Counted from the stretch's first letter, positions 16,858 through 26,341 are shown. The stretch is 60,485 nucleotides of DNA from an uncultured Collinsella sp. (GCA_902493515.1 CABUPE010000012.1:1-60485); one strand, 5' to 3'. Notes: generated from the sequence alone by a model not told the origin. Numbers and translations: made by a program.

Positions 16858-17333
16858 GGCATTGCGAAACGCGTCCCAAAACTTGGACATGAGAAATGGG
16901 AGGCAGTTCGCATCTATGCCGAGGACGAAGTCCTGGCGGGAATTCAGGATGCGCAGAGGAAGCTTACGGCAGAAAACCCCGACAGAGTCGTGACCGTCGG
17001 CGGCAACTGTATGGCGTCGCTTGCCCTCTTCGATTACCTGCACGGGAAATACGAGAACGTTGGAATCGTCTGGATCTATGCGCATCCGGATGTATCCACG
17101 CTGAATGATGGCTACCCCAACGCTCACGCCATGGTACTTGGCAACCTTTTGGAACAGGGTGCACCGCAACTCGTTTCGCGGATGCGGCATCCGGTGTTTA
17201 AGCCGAGCGATGTCCTGCATGTCGGGCTACAGCAGCTCCACGACTATCAGGAAGTTTGCTTAAACAAGCATAGGTGTTGCGGTTTTAGCCGATGTCCTCA
17301 TGGAGGAAAACGACATGCTGGGTCTGTCTGATT
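16858..17333 (+). pseudogene. decayed arginase-family (ureohydrolase) gene
   Basis: One frame reads VVTVGGNCMASLALFDYLHG, then GIVWIYAHPDVST, NAHAMVLGNLLEQG and PSDVLHVGLQQLHDYQEV, matching the order of blocks in an arginase-like subfamily (GGDC/H, DAHPD, H.M.LGNLL). The first metal ligand block reads GGNC and DAHPD has become YAHPD. After about 17252 the frame shifts: VAVLADVLMEENDMLGLSD is found in another frame and ends in TAA. The N-terminal part and the C-terminal metal ligands are absent. It is therefore a truncated, frameshifted remnant. It directly abuts a second remnant. Confidence 0.75.
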
Positions 17334-17340
17334 AAAGTCC

Positions 17341-17617
17341 AACAGTTTCCATGAGGCATCTAGCACGGTAAAAGCTAAAGACCCGGGAGATCCCAAACTG
17401 TCAACCATCTTTACGGGTGCAAGGGAAACGGGCAAGACAGCCCCCTCTCGCTCCTATCCGAAACGGCGCTTGAACACGGCTGGATTGCAGCGAATGTCTC
17501 CGCCATGCCCGGCATGCTCGAAGATATCATCGAGCACACAAAGGAGGCCGCAGGCCGTTACCTCTCGCAGCCCCATACACGCGTGAGCGGAGTTCAAGTT
17601 GGGCAGCGGGGCGGTTT
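17341..17617 (+). pseudogene. remnant of an AAA-type ATPase gene
   Basis: The frame from 17341 reads NSFHEASSTVKAKDPGDPKL, then TIFTGARETGKTA, an archaeal-ATPase-like P-loop with Glu replacing the usual Gly in GARGTGKT. After GKTA a frameshift moves the reading to LSLLSETALEHGWIAANVSA and PGMLEDIIEHTKEAAG, which continue the same family pattern. No downstream Walker B or DNA-binding part is present. From 17618 to 17859 I see nothing convincing. Confidence 0.65.
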
Positions 17618-17859
17618 AGCGCGCCAATATAATCAAATCGTGCACTTCCATAGCCTCTCGTCTACGTGGTGTACCGTCGTCTCCCCTTTTATCAGAGTTG
17701 GGCGATTTCAGGCACCCGAGCTGAACTCAAATTGAACTCAACGATGCCTTATCGGTCGAGGGCGTCCTAGCGAGAATATACAGAGGCGCACATTTCGCAG
17801 GGAACCTCCCATTCGTTATCATATCGGGATGCTGTCAAGGCAGCGTCAATGCGTTCGAC

Positions 17860-18543
17860 CTACACCTTCTCGCTTTTCGAGGCCTCGTCTGCAGGACCAT
17901 CGGAATCGATACGGAATCGATCGGCATACCATTCATCCGAAGCAATCACCTTATGGAGCATCTGGAGATGCAGGTCGACATAGTGGCAGAACGCCTTGCC
18001 GCATTCCACGAGAGGCGCATTGTTTCTCTCGTTGGGCTCGGCTCCAAAATTAAACTCGACCTCATAGCCCTCCCCAGGCACACCCATGCTCGGCAGAACA
18101 TCAATGGAGAAGTGGACGAATCCAGACGTCACCTTGTATACATCTTTTACCTTTGGATCGAACTTCTCGAGTAAGTCTTGAAGTCTTCCATCGGACATCT
18201 TCTCACCCGAGAAATCTTTCAGCTTGTTCACAGGCACACCTTGAAACGCCTGCTTGAGAAAGTCATCCTGGTCTTCGGCGGCGAATAATGCGAATGTCCG
18301 CAGGCAGACTCCAACCTGTGCGCGGAGAAGCTGGGCGACGCAAACAAGATTCCTCGACTCGAGCATGGAGATGAATCCGTCTATCAGTCTCATCGCATAC
18401 TCAGAGGAGGATGCCAGATATAGATCCCATTGGGTAAAGTCGCCGTTCATGAAGGGAATCACTGCATTGCGCTCGGCGACTCTCAAGGCACTCAGGCTTT
18501 GTTCTATTTTCTCAGCTTCTTGTTTGAACTGTTCGCTATCCAA
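17860..18543 (-). CDS. hypothetical protein
   Basis: 227 residues, family not recognised. Soluble and mainly helical by eye, with an N-terminal acidic stretch (MDSEQFKQEAEKIEQSL), a central block VAQLLRAQVGVCLRTFALF, then GVPVNKLKDFSGEKMSDGRL and YKVTSGFVHFSID. The tail is charged. The spacing of VCLRTFALF, DFSGEKMSDGRL and SGFVHFS is reminiscent of uncharacterised proteins found in accessory regions, but I cannot name a domain. The gene is intact, although both sides are gene remnants, and its base composition is lower in GC than the cluster to the right, both signs of an acquired segment. No ribosome site stronger than a weak purine stretch is seen. Confidence 0.6.
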   Translation of the reverse strand: MDSEQFKQEAEKIEQSLSALRVAERNAVIPFMNGDFTQWDLYLASSSEYAMRLIDGFISMLESRNLVCVAQLLRAQVGVCLRTFALFAAEDQDDFLKQAFQGVPVNKLKDFSGEKMSDGRLQDLLEKFDPKVKDVYKVTSGFVHFSIDVLPSMGVPGEGYEVEFNFGAEPNERNNAPLVECGKAFCHYVDLHLQMLHKVIASDEWYADRFRIDSDGPADEASKSEKV

Positions 18544-18597
18544 AATGCCCCCAAATGCCGGCTTCTCAACAAATCAAAAAAGCAGGAGAGACAGAGA

Positions 18598-18795
18598 TTA
18601 GGTTCCTGCTCCACTGAACCCGCGCTTCCAGTCGAGACACTCCTCCTCGAAGATCTCCCCAGAGTCCCGTCTCTCGCGCCCCTCACGGAACTGTCCATAT
18701 CAGTGTAGCCAATCCAGGCACAGCCCCACCGCACGGCCCAGTCGTTTCCGGTCCTGCGTGGCCCCATGAAGGCGGAAGGGCGTGGTTGTCGTCAT
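18598..18795 (-). pseudogene. small gene interrupted by an in-frame TGA
   Basis: ATG 18795 follows GAGGAGAAAGGAACGCG, a strong ribosome site. The frame reads MTTTTPFRLHGATQDRKRLG and CLDWLH, meets TGA at 18700-18702, then continues in the same frame as YGQFREGRERRDSGEIFEEE and CLDWKRGFSGAGT to TAA. Codon use is consistent on both sides. The protein family is not recognised. I read it as a gene inactivated by one stop codon, lying downstream of the PadR/DUF1700 operon. Confidence 0.45.
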
Positions 18796-18955
18796 CGCGT
18801 TCCTTTCTCCTCATACCTTTTGGGCATGCGTCACGGGCCCCCGCGCGGCGCCGAGAGCGAATCGGCGCAGGCTTGGGGCCAGTTGCGTAGAGGTTGAGGT
18901 TCGGGTTTCGCCGGCTTACGCAGCTTGGCGGGCAGAGCGCCCGGGCTCGCTGCGC

Positions 18956-19210
18956 CTAGGGCGCGGCGGGATCCGCGACGCCGGAGGTATCGATCTCGCC
19001 CAGATTGGCGAGCTGCTCGATGAGGGGGAGGCCCATCGGGTCGTCCACCTCGACGCCGCCGAGCACGATGGTGCTGTCGCGCGTGTCGATTTGGGTTGTG
19101 AACACGGCCGGGTCGAAGCCCGAAGCGATAAAGCCAATGCCCGCGAGGACAACACCCGCGGCAACGAGCCCGCCCGCCACGGCGAGGTAGATCTTCTTCG
19201 CGCTGGTCAT
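18956..19210 (-). CDS. short single-pass membrane protein behind DUF1700
   Basis: 84 residues; ATG 19210 with AAGGAG 8 nt upstream. One membrane helix near residues 6-30 (IYLAVAGGLVAAGVVLAGIG), then an extracytoplasmic tail FDPAVFTTQIDTRDSTIVLG. In related operons the gene after DUF1700 encodes a DUF4097 beta-helix protein that begins with exactly such a helix. Here the protein stops after about 50 extracytoplasmic residues, so it may be a truncated DUF4097-type protein. It is the third gene of the PadR operon and very GC-rich. Confidence 0.6.
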   Translation of the reverse strand: MTSAKKIYLAVAGGLVAAGVVLAGIGFIASGFDPAVFTTQIDTRDSTIVLGGVEVDDPMGLPLIEQLANLGEIDTSGVADPAAP

Positions 19211-19225
19211 GGTACTCACTCCTTT

Positions 19226-19849
19226 CTACGCCGCGAGATGCGCGGCAGCGCCGCCCTTCTCGCCCTTGCCCTTCCAGAAGGGCGAGGCGGCCTTCCTCGC
19301 CCAGAGCGCCGAAAGGCGCGCAATTTGTTTTGAGGCGGCCCAAGCGCCAGCACCAACGAAGAGCGCCACGCCGACGAGGCCGAGCCCCACGCCCGCCGAG
19401 GCGAGGGCGTACGGGAAGTGGCCGATGGTGACGCCGCTTACGGCAAGCAGGAGCTCAACTACGCCCACGCCCCCGAGTGCCGCCGCGACGATCCACACGC
19501 AGAGTGCCAGCAGCCAGATGCAGATATAGACCGTGACGGCCACGGCGGCGAAGGCGGCGAGCAGCGGCACCCACACCGGGGAGCCCACGATGGTCAGCAC
19601 CCACAGCAGCGTGGTGCTGCGCCGGCGCGTCCTCGCGATCGCGCGCGGCACGGCGGGCAGGTCGTCGAGCGTGGCCTCCGCCACCTCGCCGGGTGTGCCC
19701 ATGGCGGCCACGGCCTCCTCCTCGCTCATACCGTCCTCCATGCGGTCAGCGATGGCCTCCGCATAGAACGCCTTGGTCTCCTCCACCTGCTCGGCCGGCA
19801 GGCAGGCGTGCAGCTCGCCCAACCGGCCCAGAAACTCATCGCGCGTCAT
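19226..19849 (-). CDS. DUF1700 membrane protein
   Basis: 207 residues. ATG 19849 (MTRDEFLGRLGELHACLP) overlaps the PadR gene by 14 nt and has GAGGGGG upstream. N-terminal 65 residues form the DUF1700 helical module (LPAEQVEETKAFYAEAIADR, MSEEEAVAAMGTP), followed by four membrane helices and a basic C-terminal tail. DUF1700 proteins sit next to PadR regulators and are thought to act in envelope stress or antibiotic response, but no biochemical role is known. The operon is about 70% GC, higher than neighbours. Confidence 0.87.
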   Translation of the reverse strand: MTRDEFLGRLGELHACLPAEQVEETKAFYAEAIADRMEDGMSEEEAVAAMGTPGEVAEATLDDLPAVPRAIARTRRRSTTLLWVLTIVGSPVWVPLLAAFAAVAVTVYICIWLLALCVWIVAAALGGVGVVELLLAVSGVTIGHFPYALASAGVGLGLVGVALFVGAGAWAASKQIARLSALWARKAASPFWKGKGEKGGAAAHLAA

Positions 19850-20156
19850 GGTGCGCCCCCTCAACGTATGCGTAAATCTCCCGTACGGACGGCCACTCGG
19901 CCAGGAACTCCTCGATGCGTGCTCGCCCGTCGTCCGTGATGCGGTAGTACCGGCGCAGCCGCCCGTTGTGCTCGGCGGAGCGCGCCGTGATGCACCCGGC
20001 TTTCTCCAGGCGCTTGAGCAGCGGGTAGAGCGTCGACTCCGTGAGCCCCATGCTCGCCGGTACGTCCTTCACGATCTGGTAGCCGTAGGACTCCTCGCCG
20101 GAGACGGCCGCGAGCACGCAGGCCTCCAGGAAGCCGCGCTTCATCTGTGCCTCCAT
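19836..20156 (-). CDS. PadR-family transcriptional regulator
   Basis: 106 residues; ATG 20156 (MEAQMKRGFLEACVL) is 7 nt after AGGAGG. Winged helix of the PadR type: FLEACVLAAVSGEESYGYQI, LTESTLYPLLKRLEKAG and RRYYRITDDGRARIEEFL. Short form with a single C-terminal dimer helix. It heads the operon with DUF1700 and the short membrane protein and very probably represses it. TATACTATGCTATACACACTATA just upstream (about 20177-20199) is an AT-rich promoter/operator candidate. Confidence 0.9.
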   Translation of the reverse strand: MEAQMKRGFLEACVLAAVSGEESYGYQIVKDVPASMGLTESTLYPLLKRLEKAGCITARSAEHNGRLRRYYRITDDGRARIEEFLAEWPSVREIYAYVEGAHHDAR

Positions 20157-20176
20157 CCGCACACCTCCTCTCGTCA

Positions 20177-20200
20177 TATACTATGCTATACACACTATAC
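20177..20200. promoter_or_regulatory. AT-rich direct/inverted repeats upstream of padR
   Basis: The segment contains TATACTATGCTATACACACT, an imperfect dyad built from TATAC/GTATA-like halves 20-40 nt before the padR start. It is compositionally distinct from its GC-rich surroundings and fits a promoter covered by a PadR operator. Confidence 0.45.
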
Positions 20201-20813
20201 GATGCAAGGTATTAGACGTCAACTCTCATCGCGAAGATTCTCCGGCCCCTGCGCGCTGCGAACGTGATGTCGCGGGGCGGTTGGCATTATGCATGAAACG
20301 TCAAGTAACGCTCTTTTGATCCACTTCCACTCGGCCCCATTCGCCTTGTACAACGCCCCCTTTCAACCTTGGGTTCAAGAGAGCCGCTAGGCTGGACGTG
20401 CCGGACGGTAAAGTCCTGGACGCCATGGTGAACTTCTCCGATGCCATGGGGGTCATGGGTCTACGCCGATGGAGTCCCACGTACGCGGCAGGGCTCGCCC
20501 GTCACCGCTGGTCGCCGGACGGTCCCCACGCCCCGCTCGCCAACGCGCAGGCGACAGCAGCAGTCCAGCGCTGGCTGGAGACGCCGAAATGCCCAGAAGA
20601 TGCGATTCCCATCGCTGTGACAGAGCTTTTTGCAGGGGTGGCAATTTTTCCTAATGTCGAGGTCAGCTAGGCTTCGGTAGCCACCTTGAGAGCATCGCCA
20701 ATAGACTTTTCCTTTATACGTTCGGCATAATCGTAGGCGATACCCACAAATTCCAGTCCCGAGCAACAGGAGTACAATTGCTGCTAGTGTTGCCAGCTGT
20801 TGGGAGATGGAAA
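20201..20813. other. gene-poor stretch with two short remnant frames
   Basis: No complete gene is supported. A plus-strand frame at 20398-20670 (VLDAMVNFSDAMGVMGLRRW, LANAQATAAVQRWLETPKCP) and a minus-strand tail at 20667-20765 (LEFVGIAYDYAERIKEK then ALKVATEA and TAG) both look protein-like but lack starts or family resemblance. They are probably ends of lost genes. Confidence 0.4.
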
Positions 20814-21818
20814 ATGGACTGCGATGGCTACCCGCGCATTCCCATGCCGTTGATGTGCACCGCCTTTGTGCCGGGGCAGATTGACGCTGCGGTTGCAGGC
20901 ATTTCCGACCCCGATTCACGCACCATCGCCACGGCAGAAGCGCTGTACTTTCGCGGACAGGCCACCCTCGCCGCCGAGACGGCACACCCCTATCTTGACG
21001 CCACCGACCCCGCACTGCGCTATTCCGCATGCTTTATCTGCGGATATGCCAGCCTGTCGCTCAACCGTATCGCCGATGCCCGCCGTTGCCTTGCGGGCAT
21101 CCTCGACACGCCAACTGACGAGGAATCGCCCGCCGCCCACGCCATGCATATCCTGTTCGCCTCCGCCGCGAGCGTCCTGCTGCACTTGCCTTCCCCGTAT
21201 TCCGCCGAAGAGTTTTATCCGCTTGCGGCGCATCTGCCCGAAGGCTTGCGCCTGTTCGCCAGCTACGTGATGGCGCACGCCTTGTATCTGCGCGGCGAAT
21301 ACGGCCGCAGTCTGGGCATGGCGGAAAACGCCCTGATCATGAAACAGGGAAGCTATCCGATCTCGGAACTGTTCCTGCACCTGGCAGCTTCCATGGCCTG
21401 CATGAGTCTCAAAGACGTTGACGCCGCAAAAACACATTTCGGAACCGCTTGGAACATTGCACGTCCCGACGGCCTTATCGAGCTCATCGGCGAGCACCAC
21501 GGCCTTTTGCAGGGACTTATCGAGGCATGCTTAAAATCGCAATACCCTGACGACTTCGCGCGCATCATCGAGATCACGTATCGATTTAGCTACGGCTGGC
21601 GGCGCATCCACAACCCCGATTCGGGCGAGGACGTGGCCGACGATTTAACGACCACAGAGTTCACCATGGCCATGCTCGCCTGTCGTGGGTGGACCAACGC
21701 CGAAATCGCACGCCATATGGGAGTATCGCCGGGCACCGTCAAAAACCGCCTATCCGGCGTATACGCAAAGCTTGGCATCGGCACGCGCGCGGAGCTGGTC
21801 GCGCATATGTTGCGTTAG
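20814..21818 (+). CDS. LuxR-type transcriptional regulator with helical repeat sensor
   Basis: 334 residues; ATG 20814 with GGGAG 7 nt upstream. The N-terminal 250 residues are alpha-helical and TPR-like (EALYFRGQATLAAETAHPYL, SYVMAHALYLRGEYGRSLGM). The last 65 are a LuxR/GerE helix-turn-helix: TEFTMAMLACRGWTNAEIAR, MGVSPGTVKNRLSGVYAKLG. There is no receiver or ATPase domain. It is transcribed toward the giant surface protein 155 nt downstream and is likely its regulator. Coriobacteria carry many LuxR-type genes next to surface proteins or transporters. Confidence 0.87.
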   Translation: MDCDGYPRIPMPLMCTAFVPGQIDAAVAGISDPDSRTIATAEALYFRGQATLAAETAHPYLDATDPALRYSACFICGYASLSLNRIADARRCLAGILDTPTDEESPAAHAMHILFASAASVLLHLPSPYSAEEFYPLAAHLPEGLRLFASYVMAHALYLRGEYGRSLGMAENALIMKQGSYPISELFLHLAASMACMSLKDVDAAKTHFGTAWNIARPDGLIELIGEHHGLLQGLIEACLKSQYPDDFARIIEITYRFSYGWRRIHNPDSGEDVADDLTTTEFTMAMLACRGWTNAEIARHMGVSPGTVKNRLSGVYAKLGIGTRAELVAHMLR

Positions 21819-21973
21819 CGACCGGGCTGTCAAACGCATCGAACGCGTTCCGGAACCCGGCGCTTCGCGCGATCAATTTGGACATTTTGACCCTTGAACG
21901 GCACTACCGCCACGGGGCGCCTTCTCGCAGAATTGGATTATTTCCACCGAAATTTGCGGGATGGGAGCCAAAG

Positions 21974-24900
21974 ATGCTTGATCGCCGTTCGCTACTTGTT
22001 GCCGGAGCGTCCTCGCTGGCGAGCATTATGTTGCCGCGCGTGCCGGGAAGCGAAAATGCCTTCCTGTTGCCGTTCGCTCCCACCGAGGCCTATGCCGACG
22101 AAGAAGACCCCTTCAAGGCGCTCGTTCTCTCGCGCACCATGTTTGGTGTGGTCCTGGTCGACGTCGCCAACAAAAATGTGCCCATCAAGGGAGCCCAGGT
22201 CACGCTCGTGTCGCGTTATGCCGCGGGCAAGCAGTTCTCCGCCACTACCGACGACGAGGGCACGGCCATCTTTGAGGTCGCGCCACTTTCGGAAGGCTAC
22301 GTAGACGAGGCAACGCTTCTCGACGCGTACGACTTTAACGGCGGCATCTCCATTAGCATGGCGGGCTACCGTGATGTCGAGATTCCCCTCGCGCGTGTCC
22401 AAGGCGGCACCGCCATTACCGCACCCACACGCCCGCTCTCCGATGGCGAGCCATACTTCCGCCAGCTCACATTCGACGAATGGGACATCCAGTACGCTGA
22501 AGCCACGTTCATGGCATTGCCGAAGGACGACACGGCAAACGAGCAGCCCGATACGCACGCCTTTACCGTTCAGGCACATCTGCCACAGGGCGGACAGGCA
22601 ACGTTGCATATCAATAAAGTGATGCCCGCTGCGGGCAGCTCATCCGAAATCGTCACTCAGATTGGCCAAGTCAAGGCCAGTGCATCGGGCGCGGATCATC
22701 TGGCGACGTTCACGCTCGAAGACACGTTCCTCGATGCAGCGTCGGGCCTTCTGGAAGAAGGATGCAAGCTGCGCTTTGTGCTCGACTACCAGGGCAAGAC
22801 CTATACACTCTCCTCCCCCATGGCCGTTGTCACCGCGCCGGCTGCAAAGGCAGAATCGGGCTCGACCACCATCATTCCCACCACCATGGACCAAGAGATC
22901 ACCCCGTTTGATTTCCCAGCGGCGTTTCCCGGCATTGGCGGCAACAAGTTCACCTGCTGGATGCCCGCGTTCCCCATTCTGTTCGATTTCTCGTTTGCCG
23001 GATACGTGCTGTTTGGCGGAGGATACAAACCGGTCGGTTACATAAACGATTCGGGCAATCCGGATCCGGAGTACTGGAAGAAGTCACCGCGTGAGTCGGG
23101 TGCCAAGCAGGCAAACCGCTACCTCGACGAAATGGAGGGGAAGTGGAATCAGTACAAGAGTATGAGTGCCGGTTCGGGCACCGATCCAAGGAACACCAAG
23201 CTGCTTCGCCACCATTGCACGCTGCTGTTCACGATGGATATCGCCACACAGCTGTACGGCTCGCTCGCCTACGATTGGGTGGGCAAAACCTGGGGCAACA
23301 ACAACGACCCCGCATACGGCAATATTAAGGCCCTCTTCCAGGTAAGAACCGACCTCAATTGGACCGAGCAGTTCACCTTGGGACCGGTGCCGTTTTTCCT
23401 AAACGTCAACCCCTGGGTGCTGGCAAAACTGGCGCTCGCCGTGGGTGCCCACACGCACGGCAGCGGCGCGGCGTTTTTTAAAAACATTTCGCTCGACTAT
23501 TCCAACACGTCGGGCTCATTCACTATCCAGATCGGGCTTGCTGTCACCTTTGGAGCCGGCGTTGCAGGCGTCGCTTCGTCTGCCGTGCGCGGCGCTGCAT
23601 CCCTCACGCTGTTCATTGGGTACGAGAAGGCAGATGGACACCAGCTTCCGCGACTGCGCGTGGGTGCAGACGTCGATGTCGATGTGATACTCCAGTTTGT
23701 GATGTTCAAGTGGACCACCAAGGCTTGGTCGGGGTCGTGGCCCACACTCCTCGATTCGTGGAATATGTCGGTGAACAATGGCAACCAGTATGTGCTCCAA
23801 CGCTCTGAGCTCGCATTGGGTGGGGATACGCCTTACACGCTGGATGCCTGCTTCGGCACGCCCGGCAACATCGAGGCGGGCGGCGTGCCGCAATTTATCG
23901 CATCGGCCACCATCGTCACCAACGCCGAGCTACTCGCACGCGCCGAGGTTGCAGCCACCGCGATAAACGTCGCGCCTGTCGTGCGCGATTGGGATCAAGC
24001 GGTCACGCGCATTGAGCTCGAGGCAGATGCAGAAAGCGACGACACGGGACAAATCGAGCATTTCGTCCATGCACTGATAAAGAACGACGAAAACGCCGCT
24101 CCGATGTATGCGTACACCCATATCGGGCAGGCGAAGGGTGCCGTTGCGGACCCCAACGCCAATTCTGCTGGTGTATCGGAGGACGAGCGTGGCGGCATCA
24201 AGCCCTCGAGCGACAACGTGCTGTTTACTGGCGTGCTCAGCGAAGCTCACATGAAGCTGGCAATGATCGCCGGCGTAGAATGCCTGTTCCGTATCGCCTC
24301 GGTGCGCTACGACGACAATGGCCGCTCGCGCCTGGTGGTGCACACAAAGGCAAACGGCACGTGGTCTGCCCCCATGCCCGTGGACTTCCCCCTTGGCTTT
24401 GGCGAGGGCGACGTGGAGCGCGACGGCATATTCGATTACGACTTCGACGTAGTGGAATATACGGACGGAAGAGAAAACCAGGACGCCTACGTGCTGCTGG
24501 TTTCGGGCGAGCGCCCCGACGGCGACAACACCCTTTTCGATACGGCAAGCACAGCCGGCATACTGTCCGTTGTGCGCCTGCGCATAAGCAACGGCGGAGT
24601 TCGCGTGATATCGCACACGTCGTGGCGCAGTATCTCGCGCGGCCGCCTGCAAGAGGATGGCTACCATTGCCTGCAGTGCCCACGCATTACGGTGGGCAAG
24701 ACGCTAGTCGACGGGCGCCTGTCGGGTGCCTACCTCCACCGCCGCGGAACCACCGCAGAAAAGGCGCTCGGCAGCGAGGCAGAGGTCTCGCTCGAGTGCT
24801 TTACCCTGTGGTCAGATGATTTGGGCGACAGCCTGACGTTCCGCCAAGTTCTCCGCTTTCCGCAAGCACCGTCGAGTATCGAGCTGGGTGAGACCGAGAA

Positions 24901-26341
24901 TATCAACGGCAAAATGGTGGTGCCCGTTGCATACGAGACCGCAGACGGTTGCGGCTGCGCATCGTACGCCGTGATCGGCCAGTCCATCGCGGGCTGGGGC
25001 GTTATGTCGCCAGATGCCACAGTACCCCACGCGGTGCCGTGGCCGCAGCACACGGGCTTTTTGGCAACTGTCAACGAGCAGCTGCAGCATGTTACGTGGA
25101 CGCGAGGCGCATCGGCATTTGCAACGCAGCCCGTGGGTGCCGCAGGCTGTGGCCCGGCATCGTTTAGCGTAAGCAACAACGGCAGGTGCGTGCTCTATGT
25201 AGAGAACACCGATGGCAAGGTGGGACAAACCTACGACGAAGAAGGCAACCCGGTTGCAGTGATGGGCAAGCACTTCCGCATCTTCGCCAGCACCTTGGCG
25301 GGCGATCTGTTCACGGAGCCGTTTGTGATGTGCGAGCTGGACCATCCCGTCGATCAGATAACGACATTTTTGACGTCGGGAGGCATGCTCTCCGCGCTCG
25401 CCACGCACATTGTGAGCGCGGAGAAGAGCGAGGCAGAGCTGCACGACATCGAAGTGCCCTTGGTGGCGTGTGCCACTCCGACGGGCGCCGTTGCTACCTC
25501 GGGCGCGGTGGTGCCCGGAGCAGCAGGCGAATCCTTCATGGTCACGGTGCGAAACGACGGCAACACCTTACTGACCGCCGGCACGATCGATCTGTACCGA
25601 GAGGGCTCCAGCCAGCCGTTCTCCAGCGCATCCATCGGATTCGGAGTGAACGCACGCATGGCTTCGATCTACGATCCAGAGCTTGCCGAGGACGCTTCGG
25701 CCAACGATATGGCACACGTGAAGTACGCGCTCGAGACGCTGGGCGCACGTTTTGCAACGCACCCGCTGGTAGCCGACAACGGCAACGCCGTGCTGGCACC
25801 GGGTTGCACGGCACAGTTCCGTATGAGCTTCGCCATCCCCGAGAGTTGGAGCGACGAAGTGGGCAAACGCGTAACGCTGTATGCGAAGGCGCGTAATCTG
25901 GTGGCGCTCGATCCCGTAACGCTCGAGGAAATTCGACCGGGCGCGAACTCGGCGCTGGGTGCTGTACTGCACGAGCTCCACGTGCCCGACGCGGCATGCG
26001 AACGCTCAGAAGTTCAGGTCGGCGTATGCGACAGCGCGGACACCACAGGGCTTCACGACGCCCCGATGACGGCGGACGGCGATGGTGGCTCAAGTGGCGG
26101 CGGTACTGACGAGGGCGGCGGCTCCGGCGGAAGCAGCTCCGGCAGTGGCAAGGACCACGGCAATAACAAGCGCTCCGGAAAAGCGGGCGCGCTTGCGGGC
26201 ACGGGCGATGCCAACGCTCCCCTCACGGCAGCCGCTGCAGCACTCGCCGCGGCAGGCGCCGGCATCGTCGCCTACAGTGCCCGCCGCACGGCGCTCGAGA
26301 TCGACACCGCCAATGAGGCCAATTCGGATAGGCCTCGCTAG
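21974..26341 (+). CDS. large cell-surface protein with Ig-like N terminus and LAGTG sorting signal
   Basis: 1455 residues; ATG 21974 with GGGAG 8 nt upstream, whereas the frame upstream overlaps the regulator gene. The signal peptide begins MLDRRSLLVAGASSLASIML, with a twin-Arg that suggests Tat export, and probably ends at AYA before DEEDPF. Residues 50-150 look like a prealbumin-type Ig domain (VPIKGAQVTLVSRYAAGKQF, TTDDEGTAIFEV). The middle is beta-rich without a named fold. The C-terminus has a Ser/Gly-rich linker, LAGTGD at about 1407, a hydrophobic stretch and an Arg-Arg followed by 17 residues, an LPXTG-like sortase signal. It may be an adhesin or a glycan- or metal-binding surface protein. 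Confidence 0.82.
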   Translation: MLDRRSLLVAGASSLASIMLPRVPGSENAFLLPFAPTEAYADEEDPFKALVLSRTMFGVVLVDVANKNVPIKGAQVTLVSRYAAGKQFSATTDDEGTAIFEVAPLSEGYVDEATLLDAYDFNGGISISMAGYRDVEIPLARVQGGTAITAPTRPLSDGEPYFRQLTFDEWDIQYAEATFMALPKDDTANEQPDTHAFTVQAHLPQGGQATLHINKVMPAAGSSSEIVTQIGQVKASASGADHLATFTLEDTFLDAASGLLEEGCKLRFVLDYQGKTYTLSSPMAVVTAPAAKAESGSTTIIPTTMDQEITPFDFPAAFPGIGGNKFTCWMPAFPILFDFSFAGYVLFGGGYKPVGYINDSGNPDPEYWKKSPRESGAKQANRYLDEMEGKWNQYKSMSAGSGTDPRNTKLLRHHCTLLFTMDIATQLYGSLAYDWVGKTWGNNNDPAYGNIKALFQVRTDLNWTEQFTLGPVPFFLNVNPWVLAKLALAVGAHTHGSGAAFFKNISLDYSNTSGSFTIQIGLAVTFGAGVAGVASSAVRGAASLTLFIGYEKADGHQLPRLRVGADVDVDVILQFVMFKWTTKAWSGSWPTLLDSWNMSVNNGNQYVLQRSELALGGDTPYTLDACFGTPGNIEAGGVPQFIASATIVTNAELLARAEVAATAINVAPVVRDWDQAVTRIELEADAESDDTGQIEHFVHALIKNDENAAPMYAYTHIGQAKGAVADPNANSAGVSEDERGGIKPSSDNVLFTGVLSEAHMKLAMIAGVECLFRIASVRYDDNGRSRLVVHTKANGTWSAPMPVDFPLGFGEGDVERDGIFDYDFDVVEYTDGRENQDAYVLLVSGERPDGDNTLFDTASTAGILSVVRLRISNGGVRVISHTSWRSISRGRLQEDGYHCLQCPRITVGKTLVDGRLSGAYLHRRGTTAEKALGSEAEVSLECFTLWSDDLGDSLTFRQVLRFPQAPSSIELGETENINGKMVVPVAYETADGCGCASYAVIGQSIAGWGVMSPDATVPHAVPWPQHTGFLATVNEQLQHVTWTRGASAFATQPVGAAGCGPASFSVSNNGRCVLYVENTDGKVGQTYDEEGNPVAVMGKHFRIFASTLAGDLFTEPFVMCELDHPVDQITTFLTSGGMLSALATHIVSAEKSEAELHDIEVPLVACATPTGAVATSGAVVPGAAGESFMVTVRNDGNTLLTAGTIDLYREGSSQPFSSASIGFGVNARMASIYDPELAEDASANDMAHVKYALETLGARFATHPLVADNGNAVLAPGCTAQFRMSFAIPESWSDEVGKRVTLYAKARNLVALDPVTLEEIRPGANSALGAVLHELHVPDAACERSEVQVGVCDSADTTGLHDAPMTADGDGGSSGGGTDEGGGSGGSSSGSGKDHGNNKRSGKAGALAGTGDANAPLTAAAAALAAAGAGIVAYSARRTALEIDTANEANSDRPR

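Noticed and set aside
18700..18702. in-frame TGA as a selenocysteine codon
   Set aside because: No SECIS-like element is apparent, no known selenoprotein family matches, and the site is in a region of decayed genes.
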